Assembly (NCBI RefSeq): GCF_013114625.1
Contig: NZ_VTXD01000034.1
Location: 1 to 52,700, forward strand
Reading direction: 5' to 3'
Origin: Vibrio sp. 99-70-13A1
GTDB taxonomy: Bacteria; Pseudomonadota; Gammaproteobacteria; Enterobacterales; Vibrionaceae
DNA length: 52,700 bases
In this document: piece after piece, positions 8,780 through 18,086 of the stretch
Layout of the letters: each line of letters starts with the position of its first letter
Position numbering within the stretch: position 1 is the first letter of the stretch
Made by a program: the position numbers and the translations under genes
The notes under the pieces: model-generated
Seen by the model: the letters and a program-made list of their open reading frames with translations, nothing else
What the model was told of the DNA's origin: nothing
Database searches by the model: none

Positions 8780-10894
8780 ATGTTTTCAAAGAGCCCATTG
8801 GCTTTAGTGATAGGCGCCGTATTAGCCTCATCAACTGTACAAGCAGAGACAACAAAAACAGACGAACATATGGTTGTTGAAGGACGTGATTACGGTTACA
8901 AAGCCGACACGAACACTACAGCTATGCGCATGGAGGCGACTCAATTAGAGACTCCGGGACAAGTATCCGTTATTGATGAACAAATCATTGATGAACAACG
9001 TGCAAGTACGTTGGGTGACGTACTAAAAAATGATGCGTCAATCTCTGCTGGGTCAAAATCGACTAACCGTGAACGTTTTAGCCTGCGTGGTTTTGAACTG
9101 CAAAGTAGTTCGGGCTATTTGAGAGATGGTGTTCAGCATTGGTCTCATTACCGTCAACCTGTTGAACTTCTTGAGCGTGTTGAGGTTCTTAAAGGTCCTG
9201 CTGGTCTTCTTTACGGTAAATCTGCACCAGGCGGCTTAGTAAACATGATTGCTAAGAAACCGACTTACGATACAAAAATTAATATTAGCCAAGACATTGG
9301 TTCTGATAATTACTCACGTACAACTGCTGATGTGAGTGGTGCACTGAATGATGATGAGACACTAAGAGCTCGTGTTATTGTTTCAGAAGAAAACCAAGAT
9401 TCATGGCGTACACGCTTTGATGGCACAGATGTGGAAACAGAACGTTTTGTTGGTGGTCTATTTGTTGATTACGATATTAACGACGACATCATGCTTTCAC
9501 TTCACTACGATCGCACACAAGAACTTGGTGATTTAGATAATGGCTCAAAGATTGATACCTCTACTGGTAAAGCTATTGATCCAAGCATTGTAAATGATCA
9601 ACGCTTCGCACAAACAGACAATGATGTAGCAAACTACGGGGTTGCTGTAACTGCTAACCTAACTGATACATGGTCAGTTAAAACAGGTATTAGCCGTCAG
9701 TTCTATGAGCGTCAACGTACAGAATCAAAGAATTCTCTAAGTCAGACGGGTACAGACTACGGTTATAAAGTCTCCGATCGTCACGATGAATGGACATTTG
9801 ATACCGCTTATGTGGACTTTACTGGTGATTTTGATGCACTGGGTGTTAATCACCGTCTGTTAGTTGGTGTTAATGGTCTTCATTACGACTACAAGCGCCT
9901 ATATGCTTCAGGCTATGCTTGTGTAAACGCAACAGAAGCTGATGCTATTAAAGAATGTGGTAATGGCTTTAACATGCCGTCTGATATTAGCTACAAGAAC
10001 GACACATCTGTATCGCATTCAGAAAGTAAGCACTACGGGCTATACGTTCAAGATTTAGTGACAATCAATGAAGAATGGCAAGTTCTTGCTGGCGCTAGAT
10101 TCGCTTACGATAAGACGATTAGCAGCAGCGATAAAGAAGAAAGCTACAACAATATTCTACCTAAAGTTGGTTTAATTTATGCCCCAGCTTCTAACGGTTC
10201 AATATACGTAGTTTATTCAGAAAGTTTCGAACCAGTAGGTGAGATCACTGATCAAGACGATGTGAACTTTGGTCAGGATCAGGATGCTAAAAAAGGTACC
10301 CTTTATGAGCTAGGCTCTAAGTGGGAACTGTTTGATGAGCGTTTATTCGTTTCAGGTGCTCTATTCCAAATCACACAGTCAAATATGCAAGTGACTGAAG
10401 ATCTAGACCCTGCAAACAATAACGGCAAAGATGCACGTACTACTCAAGTTGGTGAGCAGGTTCATACTGGTGCGGAGCTTTCAGCAACAGGTTATGTAAC
10501 TGACGCATTCTCAGTAAGCGCATCAACAATGTTCTTAGATGCTGAATACAAGAACGATCCAGACCTTGAAGGTAAGACTCCTGCAGACGTTCCTGAATTT
10601 ACGGCAAGCATTTGGTCGACTTATGCTTTCAATAACGGTACTGATGTTAACTTAGGTCTATACCATGTAGGTGAGCGATACACTGACAGCTCAAACTATT
10701 TCAAAAAAGATGCTTATACTCGTGTTGATATGGGTGTTTCACACACATTGAAATATGATGAAAACCTAGACTTCGTTGCTCGCTTAAATGTTGAGAACTT
10801 GTTTGATACTGACTATCTAGAAGGTGGCAGTACAAGTGGCGTAGTAGTTGGCGAAGGTCGTAACTACATGGCAACATTACAAGTGAAATATTAA
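8780..10894 (+). CDS. TonB-dependent siderophore receptor (ferrichrome/FhuE-like class)
   Basis: Outer-membrane gated channel for a ferric siderophore, 704 aa. The signal peptide is cleaved near VQA-ETTK (22), a TonB-box-like HMVVEG follows, then a plug domain with SLRGFELQSSSGYLRDGV and RVEVLKGPAGLLYGKSAPGGLVNMI, typical of the ferrichrome/coprogen receptor class. The beta-barrel ends in a terminal aromatic strand (LQVKY). AGAAAGGA precedes the ATG and a Fur box lies upstream. The substrate cannot be fixed from sequence, but hydroxamates are favoured by the nearby FhuCDB. The TonB system begins 160 bases downstream. Confidence 0.92.
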   Translation: MFSKSPLALVIGAVLASSTVQAETTKTDEHMVVEGRDYGYKADTNTTAMRMEATQLETPGQVSVIDEQIIDEQRASTLGDVLKNDASISAGSKSTNRERFSLRGFELQSSSGYLRDGVQHWSHYRQPVELLERVEVLKGPAGLLYGKSAPGGLVNMIAKKPTYDTKINISQDIGSDNYSRTTADVSGALNDDETLRARVIVSEENQDSWRTRFDGTDVETERFVGGLFVDYDINDDIMLSLHYDRTQELGDLDNGSKIDTSTGKAIDPSIVNDQRFAQTDNDVANYGVAVTANLTDTWSVKTGISRQFYERQRTESKNSLSQTGTDYGYKVSDRHDEWTFDTAYVDFTGDFDALGVNHRLLVGVNGLHYDYKRLYASGYACVNATEADAIKECGNGFNMPSDISYKNDTSVSHSESKHYGLYVQDLVTINEEWQVLAGARFAYDKTISSSDKEESYNNILPKVGLIYAPASNGSIYVVYSESFEPVGEITDQDDVNFGQDQDAKKGTLYELGSKWELFDERLFVSGALFQITQSNMQVTEDLDPANNNGKDARTTQVGEQVHTGAELSATGYVTDAFSVSASTMFLDAEYKNDPDLEGKTPADVPEFTASIWSTYAFNNGTDVNLGLYHVGERYTDSSNYFKKDAYTRVDMGVSHTLKYDENLDFVARLNVENLFDTDYLEGGSTSGVVVGEGRNYMATLQVKY

Positions 10895-10988
10895 TACTTA
10901 GTAATGAAATAATAGGGGAGAGCAATGCTTTCCCCTTTTGTGATTGTGCTAAATCAAAAAAATATGATATTAAGTTATGGATGTTATT

Positions 10989-11007
10989 GATAATGAGAGT
11001 GCTTATC
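10989..11007 (+). promoter_or_regulatory. Fur box upstream of the TonB operon
   Basis: The 19-base site GATAATG...CTTATC matches about 15 of 19 bases of the classical Fur consensus. It is bounded by a perfect 8-bp inverted repeat, ATTGATAA at 10986-10993 and TTATCAAT at 11003-11010. It would place the whole TonB operon under iron control. Confidence 0.75.
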
Positions 11008-11054
11008 AATAAACTTCATATGGACCTCTTCTTCTCAAGTAATTGACTATAACT

Positions 11055-11852
11055 ATGAACTTTTTAAAAACGAGCCTAGCGCTTCAAGTTATTCTTATCA
11101 GTGGTGGCATGATTGCGACAAATGCGGTGGCGAATAGCCTAGACCAAGCGCAATCTATTCAAAATAAAACCAATAACGCATCTGCATCCAGTCAGAAAGT
11201 GATCAGCAAAAGTTCTGAAGCAACATTAGTCTTGAAAGCTGAGATTGAGCGCTTACAAGAAGAAGTGAAGAATCTAGAAATTTATCATGACCACCTTGCC
11301 GCTCTTGTGAATAGCCAGAATCAAGAAGCAGCCAGTATCGATGCTCAAATTGATCAAATAAAATATACACGACAAGGTGTTGTACCTTTGATGTACCAGA
11401 TGATCGATGGGCTGCATGTCATTGTTGAACAAGACATGCCAATTAAAAAAGAACAACGTTTAGCGCGAGTAGAAAAACTTCAATCTATGATGGTTCGTGC
11501 TGACGTTAGTGATGCAGAAAAATATCGCCGTATTTTAGAGGCTTACCAAATTGAAATGGACTACGGCATTAAGCTAGGTGTTTATCAAGGACGTATGACA
11601 TTGAATGGTGGAGAGTCGGGTAACGAACAAATTATCGAAGCTGACATACTGCATCTAGGCCGAACTTCTCTTATCGCTCGTAATTTGAATGGCAGCCAGT
11701 ATTGGTCTTGGAATCAGACATCAAAACAGTGGCTTGAGCTAGACCCTTCTATGAAAACTGATTTAGATAAAGCTTATGACATTGCAGGTCAGCAAGCCGC
11801 ACCGAGTTTAATCACTTTACCTGTCTCTCTTATTACAGCGGAGGTGAAGTAA
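11055..11852 (+). CDS. DUF3450 periplasmic protein of the TonB system
   Basis: 265-aa exported protein with a signal peptide to about residue 27 (VANS) and a coiled coil at roughly 50-110, followed by a globular C-terminus. DUF3450 proteins are the usual first gene of Vibrio-type TtpC-ExbB-ExbD-TonB operons; their exact biochemical role is unsettled. The ATG at 11055 is chosen. An in-frame TTG at 11043 would add four residues, and neither has a strong ribosome-binding site. It starts the TonB operon behind a Fur box. Confidence 0.85.
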   Translation: MNFLKTSLALQVILISGGMIATNAVANSLDQAQSIQNKTNNASASSQKVISKSSEATLVLKAEIERLQEEVKNLEIYHDHLAALVNSQNQEAASIDAQIDQIKYTRQGVVPLMYQMIDGLHVIVEQDMPIKKEQRLARVEKLQSMMVRADVSDAEKYRRILEAYQIEMDYGIKLGVYQGRMTLNGGESGNEQIIEADILHLGRTSLIARNLNGSQYWSWNQTSKQWLELDPSMKTDLDKAYDIAGQQAAPSLITLPVSLITAEVK

Positions 11853-11853
11853 C

Positions 11854-13254
11854 ATGAACCTTAAGTCTAAATCTATCTTCTCTCTTAAGCCTCTTGCTGC
11901 TTTATTATGCGCATTTTCGCTTTCATTTTCTGTTATCGCAGCAACAAGTACATCTGCTGATCTTGCGAATAAAGCTGCTGCTGAAAACAAGGCTCAGGCT
12001 CGTCACAATATTCAGCGAGAAGCGGAGTTCAAACAGACAGAAAAACAACTTTTAGCCTTGAAATTGAAGTTAGAAGTAAAGCAGAAAACAATCCAGCAAC
12101 AAACAGATGTGTTGACTCAAACGTTTAGTGAAAACGAAAATAAACTAGCACGTCTTGAAGAAAAACTGCGTTTAGAAACGGGCAGCTTAGGTGAGCTGTT
12201 TGGTGTCGTTCGCCAAAATGCAAAAGAGCTTGGCGCTGAATTACATAATACAGTTAACAGTGTAGACCGCGGTGTTCATACTGACACGGTTGATCAAATC
12301 ATTGACGCTAAATCATTACCTTCAATGGAACAGTTAACTGGCTTATGGCTAAGTATGTCAGAGCAAATTTCTGCCAGCCGTGAGTTGGGTAAAGCTCAAA
12401 TTTCATTTATCGATGGTAATGGTAATACGTCTCAGGTTGAAGCTTATCGCCTAGGTTCAATTGGCTTAGTGACAGAGCAAGGTTACGTAAGCTGGAATAG
12501 CAAACGAAATGACGCCATTGCATACATGAAGCAGCCAGATAACGGACCTGTTATTAGCTCTCTTTCTTCACTATCTGCCGGTGACACTACTAATATAATC
12601 ATCGACCCATCCCGTGGCTTCATGTTGGAGCAACTCGCATTAACCCCAAGTTTGCAAGATCGCCTTCAAGCTGGTGGTGTTGTAGGTAAAGTCATTCTTG
12701 GTTTACTTGCGATTGGTCTCCTTATTGCTCTTTTCCGTGGTGTTTCGCTAGCGATTGCCCGTCAAAAAATTCGCTCACAGCTTAAGAAGCCAGATCAACC
12801 AGGAAATAACCCATTAGGTCGTGTACTAGCGGTTTATGACAAAGAGCAGAATAGAAGTGTAGAAGCGCTTGAGCTGAGATTACTTGAAGCTGTCGTTGAT
12901 GAACAAACTCATTTAGAGAAAGGTTTATCAATGCTTAAGCTATTAGCGGCATTAGCTCCAATGCTTGGCTTACTTGGTACTGTGACCGGCATGATCGAAA
13001 CATTCCAAGTGATTACTCAATTTGGTAATGGTGATCCTAAAGTGATGGCTGGTGGTATCTCTATGGCGCTTATCACGACGGTACTTGGTCTAGTTGCAGC
13101 AATGCCACTTCTGCTCGCGCACAATATCTTAAGCACACAAGCTGAAAATATTCGTAATATCCTCGAAAAACAGGGTATCGGTCTAGTTGCTGAGCAAGCT
13201 GAAAAAACACCACAACCTGAAGCTTCACTATCAACTGTTGGGACAGCGGCGTAA
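11854..13254 (+). CDS. ttpC: TtpC, TolQ/ExbB-like component of the TonB2-type system
   Basis: 466-aa inner-membrane protein required for Vibrio TonB2-type energy transfer. It has a signal peptide ending near SVIAA (residue 30), a long periplasmic coiled-coil region (about 40-120), then a MotA/TolQ/ExbB domain with membrane segments near 275-300, 365-385 and 400-425. The proton-channel signature is LAPMLGLLGTVTGMIETF. GGAGGTGA before the ATG is a near-ideal ribosome-binding site. It begins two bases after the DUF3450 stop, and its own stop overlaps the exbB start. Confidence 0.92.
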   Translation: MNLKSKSIFSLKPLAALLCAFSLSFSVIAATSTSADLANKAAAENKAQARHNIQREAEFKQTEKQLLALKLKLEVKQKTIQQQTDVLTQTFSENENKLARLEEKLRLETGSLGELFGVVRQNAKELGAELHNTVNSVDRGVHTDTVDQIIDAKSLPSMEQLTGLWLSMSEQISASRELGKAQISFIDGNGNTSQVEAYRLGSIGLVTEQGYVSWNSKRNDAIAYMKQPDNGPVISSLSSLSAGDTTNIIIDPSRGFMLEQLALTPSLQDRLQAGGVVGKVILGLLAIGLLIALFRGVSLAIARQKIRSQLKKPDQPGNNPLGRVLAVYDKEQNRSVEALELRLLEAVVDEQTHLEKGLSMLKLLAALAPMLGLLGTVTGMIETFQVITQFGNGDPKVMAGGISMALITTVLGLVAAMPLLLAHNILSTQAENIRNILEKQGIGLVAEQAEKTPQPEASLSTVGTAA

Positions 13255-13847
13255 TGGGTATTTCATTGGGGATCTCAATTTTGTCGAGCTCCATCATTCC
13301 AAATGCCTTAATACCGGACGTATTGCTCACGAGCAATTGGCTGCTTTCATTAAATCATTTTATGGAGCAGGGCGGTTTTGTATTGTGGTGGCTAGCGGCG
13401 GTTGTCGTGGTTTACTGGCTGCTTGTGGTAGAGAGAGTATTGTATCTGACGCTCTATTTTCCAAAGCAACGGAAACAATGGATTAGCCAGTGGCATGCTC
13501 GAAATGACCAGTCATCTTGGCATGCTAAAGCTATACGTGAAGGTTGGTTAGGGCAAGCGAGTATGCTACTCAATCAAAACCTGAACTTTATTAAACTGCT
13601 GGTTGCGATTTGCCCAATGCTTGGTTTATTAGGAACGGTTACGGGAATGATTTCCGTCTTTGATGTGATGGCTACGCAAGGCAGTAGTAACCCGAAACTA
13701 ATGGCTTCAGGAATTTCTTTAGCGACACTACCTACGATGGCGGGAATGGTTGCGGCATTAGCTGGAATGTTTGTTCATGCACGCTTAGCAAAGGTGTGCT
13801 CTCGTTTAGAATTAAAATTAGAAAAATCACTAAGGAGTCAACAATGA
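13254..13847 (+). CDS. exbB: ExbB proton-channel subunit
   Basis: 197-aa MotA/TolQ/ExbB-family channel subunit that with ExbD couples proton motive force to TonB. Three membrane segments are seen: WWLAAVVVVYWLLVVERV near 45-62, the CPMLGLLGTVTGMISVFD segment near 118-140, and a last one near 160-180. The ATG shares a base with the ttpC stop (TAATG), and a methionine at 13362 (MEQGGF) is a shorter alternative start. The closely matching CPMLGLLGTVTGMI and APMLGLLGTVTGMI blocks in ExbB and TtpC reflect common ancestry of their channel domains. Confidence 0.93.
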   Translation: MGISLGISILSSSIIPNALIPDVLLTSNWLLSLNHFMEQGGFVLWWLAAVVVVYWLLVVERVLYLTLYFPKQRKQWISQWHARNDQSSWHAKAIREGWLGQASMLLNQNLNFIKLLVAICPMLGLLGTVTGMISVFDVMATQGSSNPKLMASGISLATLPTMAGMVAALAGMFVHARLAKVCSRLELKLEKSLRSQQ

Positions 13848-14248
13848 GACTCGGCAGACGTCAAAACCGAAATGAAGAGGCTCAAATTGACCTAACTTCT
13901 ATGCTTGATATCGTATTTATCATGCTGATTTTCTTTATTGTAACGAGTTCATTTGTACGTGAGTCTGGGGTAGAAGTAAATCGCCCTCAGGCTTCTAATG
14001 TTGTTAGCCAAAAAGATGCGGGCATTTTTGTTGCGATTACTTCGACAAACGACATTTTTATTGATAAGCGCATGATCGACGTTGAGCGTGTTCAAGCAAC
14101 ACTTGAGCATTTATTACTAGAACAACCTGATGCTTCGTTAGTTATTCAAGCGGATGAGCATGCATATAATGGGACCGTTGTTAAAGTGATGGATGCCGCG
14201 AAAGGCGCAGGCGTGAAAAATATAGCTTTAGCGGCAGAGAAACGATAA
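13844..14248 (+). CDS. exbD: ExbD energy-transducing subunit
   Basis: 134-aa ExbD/TolR-type protein: a short cytoplasmic tail, one membrane helix LDIVFIMLIFFIVTSSF with the conserved aspartate that carries protons, and a periplasmic domain. The chosen ATG (MRLGRRQNRNEEAQ) has AGGAG eight bases upstream and overlaps the exbB stop by four bases (ATGA). A longer reading from 13796 would lie within exbB and is unlikely. Confidence 0.93.
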   Translation: MRLGRRQNRNEEAQIDLTSMLDIVFIMLIFFIVTSSFVRESGVEVNRPQASNVVSQKDAGIFVAITSTNDIFIDKRMIDVERVQATLEHLLLEQPDASLVIQADEHAYNGTVVKVMDAAKGAGVKNIALAAEKR

Positions 14249-14306
14249 TGATCTTTTATTCAAAAATTCGATCCGCCGTTATAGGTAACATACAGGAGAA
14301 TCTGTG

Positions 14307-14927
14307 ATGATTCGTTTGTTGCTAGCATTGCCGTTTGCCGCTGCTATGGGAATTGCATTGTTTTCTTTTATGGCATGGATGGTGGATAACGGTCATCATA
14401 GAGCACAAGAAAATAGTGAAACATTAAGTTTTAACATGGTGATGGTTGAAAGTGAGCAGGAAGTTCAAAGGCGTCAGCGAGCTGTACCAGAAAAGCCTAA
14501 AGCACCAGAGCCACCACCAGAAGCTCAAGTATCTACATCTAAAGCGGAAGTTACGCCAATTAATCCCATGTCTTCAATTCCGGCACTGGATCTAAATACT
14601 TCAATTAGTGGATTGGCGATTAGCGCCCCGACATTCTCTGATTTTGGTTCAAACCAACAAGCAATGCCACTCTATAGAGTGGAACCTAGATACCCTCCTA
14701 AAGCATTAAAGCGTGGAGCAGAAGGGTATGTACTGATGTCATTCACAATTGATGAAACTGGTCGACCTGTGGATATTGAAGTAACAGACGCTAAGCCACG
14801 TAGAATGTTTGAAAGGAATGCAATAAGAGCACTTAAAAAATGGAAATATCAACCTAAGGTCATTGATGGAAAAGCAATAGCTCAGGTTGGTCAAACCATT
14901 AAACTTGAATTTAAGTTGGCAGAATGA
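14307..14927 (+). CDS. tonB: TonB protein (short TonB2-type)
   Basis: 206-aa TonB: one N-terminal membrane anchor (about 4-22), a short proline/glutamate-rich linker (EKPKAPEPPPEAQ) and a C-terminal TonB domain beginning PLYRVEPRYPPKALKRGAEG with YVLMSFTIDETGRP, ending KLEF. The linker is much shorter than in E. coli TonB, as in Vibrio TonB2/3 proteins, which work with TtpC. AGGAG lies eight bases before this ATG; a GTG three bases earlier is also possible. It overlaps the next gene by four bases. Confidence 0.93.
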   Translation: MIRLLLALPFAAAMGIALFSFMAWMVDNGHHRAQENSETLSFNMVMVESEQEVQRRQRAVPEKPKAPEPPPEAQVSTSKAEVTPINPMSSIPALDLNTSISGLAISAPTFSDFGSNQQAMPLYRVEPRYPPKALKRGAEGYVLMSFTIDETGRPVDIEVTDAKPRRMFERNAIRALKKWKYQPKVIDGKAIAQVGQTIKLEFKLAE

Positions 14928-16111
14928 TGAAGAAAATATGGATATTAATTAGCTTGATGCTATTACCTGCACTTCTACCATTGAAGGTTTTGCAAGCTAA
15001 AGAGTTGAGTCAGTACACCGCAATTCGTGTTCAAAAAGCAAGTCAATTTGCTCAAGATGAAAAACTCAAAGAGGCAATAGATACATTATCCGCCTTGGAG
15101 CTTTCTAAAGAATACGATAAAGCTTTTGTTGCTCGTATGCTGGGTGTTTATCATTGGCAAAATGGTGATACTAAATCTGCAATCAAAGAGCTGACCTATG
15201 CCGTAGATAGTGGTTTGCTTCTTGACGAACAAGCATGGATTACTCAAAGAATGCTTGCCGATGTATTACTGAATGAGCAGCGCTTCAAAACGGCGCTTCC
15301 TCACTACTACGCGTTAGTTAAATACGCGCCTGAAACAGAAAAGATGGATTTACTGTGGATGCGTATTGCACAAGCGGAATACCAAATCGGTAACTGGAGT
15401 CATGTCTTAAAAGCAATCAGCAAGCACGACAAGTTAAAACCAGCACCTGATTTAGCTCCGCTATCTTTAAAGCTAGGTTCGCAACTGCAACTTAAACAGT
15501 GGAAACAGGCTATTCCGACTCTAGAGTCCTTGATTGTTTTACAGCCGGAGAAAACGAACTGGTGGAGGCAGCTTGTAGGTTTACAGCTAAGACTCAACCA
15601 AAATCGTGCAGCGTTGAATACTTTAGCCTTAGCTGATTTACAAGGGGTTGAATTATCTGACTCAGACCGTCGTTTGACAGCCCAATTATATGCAAAACGC
15701 GGTATACCTGAACGCGCGGCTCAAGAATTAAGTAAGCTCAGTAACGCACATACCGATGTTCAACTCCTTGCCGAGCAAGCAACGTATTGGCAACTCGCAA
15801 GAGAATGGGATACATCGATAAAAGTGTGGGAAATGGCGTCTAAATACAATGCTAAGTATCATTGGAATGTTGCTCAGTTGATGGTACAGCAGGGCTACTA
15901 CCAAGAAGCGCTTGTTGAACTGGATAAAGTTAAACAGAAAGAGAAACAAGCCGATGTCGCACTGGCCAAAGTTCGTTCGTGGTACAAACTCAAAGAATTA
16001 GAGAATGCTCTGATTCATGCCAAAAGAGCTGAAGGCATTGAAGCGTCAACTGAAGCTAAAGGGTGGATAAAATACTTAACTCAATTGAGACGTATTGATA
16101 CCAGCAGTTAA
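14924..16111 (+). CDS. TPR-repeat periplasmic protein of the TonB operon
   Basis: 395-aa protein with a signal sequence (to about residue 25, LQAKEL) and helical repeats along its length (AFVARMLGVYHWQNGD, LWMRIAQAEYQIGNW, AELVN-type arrays), consistent with TPR units. A TPR protein is the usual last gene of DUF3450-ttpC-exbBD-tonB operons in marine gammaproteobacteria, where related proteins have been linked to TonB complex function. It is translationally coupled to tonB by an ATGA overlap and followed by a strong terminator that ends the operon. Confidence 0.85.
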   Translation: MMKKIWILISLMLLPALLPLKVLQAKELSQYTAIRVQKASQFAQDEKLKEAIDTLSALELSKEYDKAFVARMLGVYHWQNGDTKSAIKELTYAVDSGLLLDEQAWITQRMLADVLLNEQRFKTALPHYYALVKYAPETEKMDLLWMRIAQAEYQIGNWSHVLKAISKHDKLKPAPDLAPLSLKLGSQLQLKQWKQAIPTLESLIVLQPEKTNWWRQLVGLQLRLNQNRAALNTLALADLQGVELSDSDRRLTAQLYAKRGIPERAAQELSKLSNAHTDVQLLAEQATYWQLAREWDTSIKVWEMASKYNAKYHWNVAQLMVQQGYYQEALVELDKVKQKEKQADVALAKVRSWYKLKELENALIHAKRAEGIEASTEAKGWIKYLTQLRRIDTSS

Positions 16112-16115
16112 AATC

Positions 16116-16147
16116 AAAGCAGCCACTTAATTATAAGTGGCTGCTTT
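16116..16147 (+). terminator. Terminator of the TonB operon
   Basis: A perfect 13-bp stem, AAAGCAGCCACTT (16116-16128) / AAGTGGCTGCTTT (16135-16147), with a six-base loop lies five bases after the TPR gene stop. Confidence 0.88.
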
Positions 16148-16225
16148 GTATTTAGAATATGCTTTTTTGTATTCAGGTGGCTACTTTTGTATTTAACTAA
16201 ATTAGTTAATACCCATTAAATTGAC

Positions 16226-16240
16226 TGATAATCATTTTCA
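16226..16240 (+). promoter_or_regulatory. Fur box upstream of fhuF
   Basis: TGATAATCATTTTCA matches 13 of 14 specified positions of the 7-1-7 Fur consensus, making it the best Fur site in the window. It lies about 55 bases before the fhuF start, overlapping the likely promoter. Confidence 0.8.
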
Positions 16241-16291
16241 ATAGCGATGAATTATAATAGGCTATACAAAAATTTATAAAAGCCTATTTCC

Positions 16292-17110
16292 ATGAGTGAA
16301 ACTTTCTCCTTCGATACTCTTTTCAAATATTCACAAGCCGTTACTCCTTATCTAGAAGGTCGCTTAAAGCCGACTAAAGTGCCTAGTGACTCTACTGAGT
16401 ATTCCGTTGAAGTCATCAATAGCCAATCTAATGAACAATTACCATTATTAGATTCATTACCTAGCATCACCTATGGTGTGCCTTGTAGCTCCGATATCAA
16501 AGTGCTCTATGACTCAATAGCCACAGTATCACCTGAGGCTAAGCAAGCTTATTGGTTGACTCGCACTTGGGGATTGCTTTGCTGGCAACCTTTATACCTC
16601 TCTTTTATATCAATTTATGCTTGTCACGGCTTACCAAAGATTAAAGATATGACTCAAGATCTTCGTGAGCAGTTCATAGCGGGCTATCAATTCAATGATG
16701 AAGAAGTCAGGGTTGATGAACGAAATGAATTAATTCAGGTAGCGACCACTGAACTACACTTATTATTTGATTTTTATAGAGAAGAAATAGGTGAGTGGGC
16801 TCGCATTCGCCCAGGTTTTACAAACCACCTTTTCGCAGACGCTATTTTGGGCTGTATTGTGCAATTCCAACAATTTCAGCCTGAAATTCAAAACTCCTAT
16901 TTTTTAGAACAGGCTGAAACTTGGATTCTAGCTGCCGGTCTACCACAAAATTCGTTACAAGGGCTGACAGTTAATCCAGAGACGAACAAACTTCACTTAG
17001 TTAGAACAAGTTGCTGTTTAGTGTACAAATGTACAGGTAGAAAACTATGTTCTGATTGCCCTAAGTTACCTGAAAATAGAGAGATGAAAGTAGCGTTGAA
17101 AGTCACTTGA
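16292..17110 (+). CDS. fhuF: FhuF-type siderophore-iron reductase
   Basis: 272-aa cytoplasmic [2Fe-2S] protein that reduces ferric hydroxamate siderophores to release iron after import. The diagnostic C-terminal motif C-C-x10-C-x2-C is intact (C241, C242, C253, C256), identical in spacing to E. coli FhuF. The rest is a weakly conserved FhuF/IucA-C-like fold. The ATG lacks a clear Shine-Dalgarno sequence. It precedes fhuCDB and sits behind a strong Fur box, so intact ferric siderophore brought in by FhuCDB is the likely substrate. Confidence 0.9.
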   Translation: MSETFSFDTLFKYSQAVTPYLEGRLKPTKVPSDSTEYSVEVINSQSNEQLPLLDSLPSITYGVPCSSDIKVLYDSIATVSPEAKQAYWLTRTWGLLCWQPLYLSFISIYACHGLPKIKDMTQDLREQFIAGYQFNDEEVRVDERNELIQVATTELHLLFDFYREEIGEWARIRPGFTNHLFADAILGCIVQFQQFQPEIQNSYFLEQAETWILAAGLPQNSLQGLTVNPETNKLHLVRTSCCLVYKCTGRKLCSDCPKLPENREMKVALKVT

Positions 17111-17122
17111 CGCAAAGCTTTA

Positions 17123-17137
17123 TGAAATTAATTATCA
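17123..17137 (+). promoter_or_regulatory. Possible Fur box upstream of fhuC
   Basis: TGAAATTAATTATCA matches 12 of 14 specified positions of the Fur consensus, with a perfect right half. It lies in the 81-base fhuF-fhuC gap, so fhuCDB may have its own iron-controlled promoter. Confidence 0.5.
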
Positions 17138-17191
17138 TTTATATTTTCATGTGATAAAGTCGCGGCACTTAGCTAAAATTTAGAAGAACCA

Positions 17192-17959
17192 ATGTACCAG
17201 TTAGTTGACGCGTCGTTTCAAGTCGATGGCAAGAACATTCTTAAATCTACTTCTTTGGTGTTTAGAACCGGAAAAGTGACCACGCTCCTTGGTCATAATG
17301 GCTGTGGAAAGTCGACACTAATGAAGTTACTCAGTCGTCAAAATAAAGCTTACTCTGGAACCGTTTTGTTAAACGAAAAAGAAGTAGGGAGCCTGAGTAG
17401 CCAAGATTTCGCACTTAATGTTGCCTATTTACCTCAGCATCCCCCAGTAACGGACGGTGTGACTGTCCGTGAGCTTGTCAGTTTTGGTCGCTATCCATGG
17501 AAAGGCGTATTTGGTCGCTATAGTAAAAATGATTACCAAATTGTCGATGACGCTATTAATAAAGTGGGCTTAACCGAGTTTTCCCAGCGATTCGTAGCCA
17601 CACTTTCTGGAGGGGAACGCCAACGCGCTTGGGTTGCAATGTTGTTAGCCCAACAAAGCACATGCCTTCTTTTAGATGAACCCACATCAGCCTTAGATGT
17701 TGCACATCAGTATGAACTTTTAGCGCTGATTAGAGAGTTAAACCAATCTTTGGGGTTAACCGTAATTATGGTTCTGCATGATATCAATATGGCTGCCAAG
17801 TTTAGTGATGAACTCATTGCTCTCCATTCTGGAAAAGTCATCGCTACTGGTTCACCTTCTGAGTTGATGACAACAGATAACCTGAAGAATATTTACGGGA
17901 TGGATTTATCCCTTTTTACTGATCCCATCTCCGGAAAAAAAATCAGCTACATCGCCTAA
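17192..17959 (+). CDS. fhuC: Ferric hydroxamate ABC transporter ATPase FhuC
   Basis: 255-aa ATPase of the ferric-hydroxamate importer. It has Walker A GHNGCGKST (about residue 34), Q-loop LPQHPP, signature LSGGERQRAWVA, Walker B CLLLDEPTSALD and switch histidine VLHDINMA. The SFGRYPWKG segment is typical of FhuC/FepC-type ATPases. The native C-terminus DPISGKKISYIA looks complete. An A8 run at 17935-17942 just before the stop forms a -1 slippery heptamer in frame (see findings). fhuD follows after a 127-base gap filled with 15-base repeats. Confidence 0.93.
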   Translation: MYQLVDASFQVDGKNILKSTSLVFRTGKVTTLLGHNGCGKSTLMKLLSRQNKAYSGTVLLNEKEVGSLSSQDFALNVAYLPQHPPVTDGVTVRELVSFGRYPWKGVFGRYSKNDYQIVDDAINKVGLTEFSQRFVATLSGGERQRAWVAMLLAQQSTCLLLDEPTSALDVAHQYELLALIRELNQSLGLTVIMVLHDINMAAKFSDELIALHSGKVIATGSPSELMTTDNLKNIYGMDLSLFTDPISGKKISYIA

Positions 17960-17967
17960 ATTCTGGG

Positions 17968-18051
17968 TTTAAGCAACTTAAGACGTTTAAGAGAATCCAA
18001 TTTAAGAACATTCCGTTTAAGAAAATTGGTTTTAAGATGACCGATTTTAAG
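17968..18051 (+). repeat. Degenerate 15-bp tandem repeat, TTTAAG core
   Basis: TTTAAG occurs at 17968, 17986, 18001, 18016, 18031 and 18046, the last five at exactly 15-base steps, with variable bases between. It fills most of the fhuC-fhuD gap. In the plus frame it reads as pentads beginning FK (FKRIQ, FKNIP, FKKIG, FKMTD) ending at TAA 18052-18054, with no start codon of its own. It resembles the repeats at 23719-23870. Confidence 0.75.
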
Positions 18052-18086
18052 TAAGTACGGCATACAACTGTTGAAAGGATATTATT

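Noticed and set aside
13187..13486. 99-codon frame across the ttpC-exbB junction.
   Set aside because: It overlaps two conserved, translationally coupled genes in a different frame.
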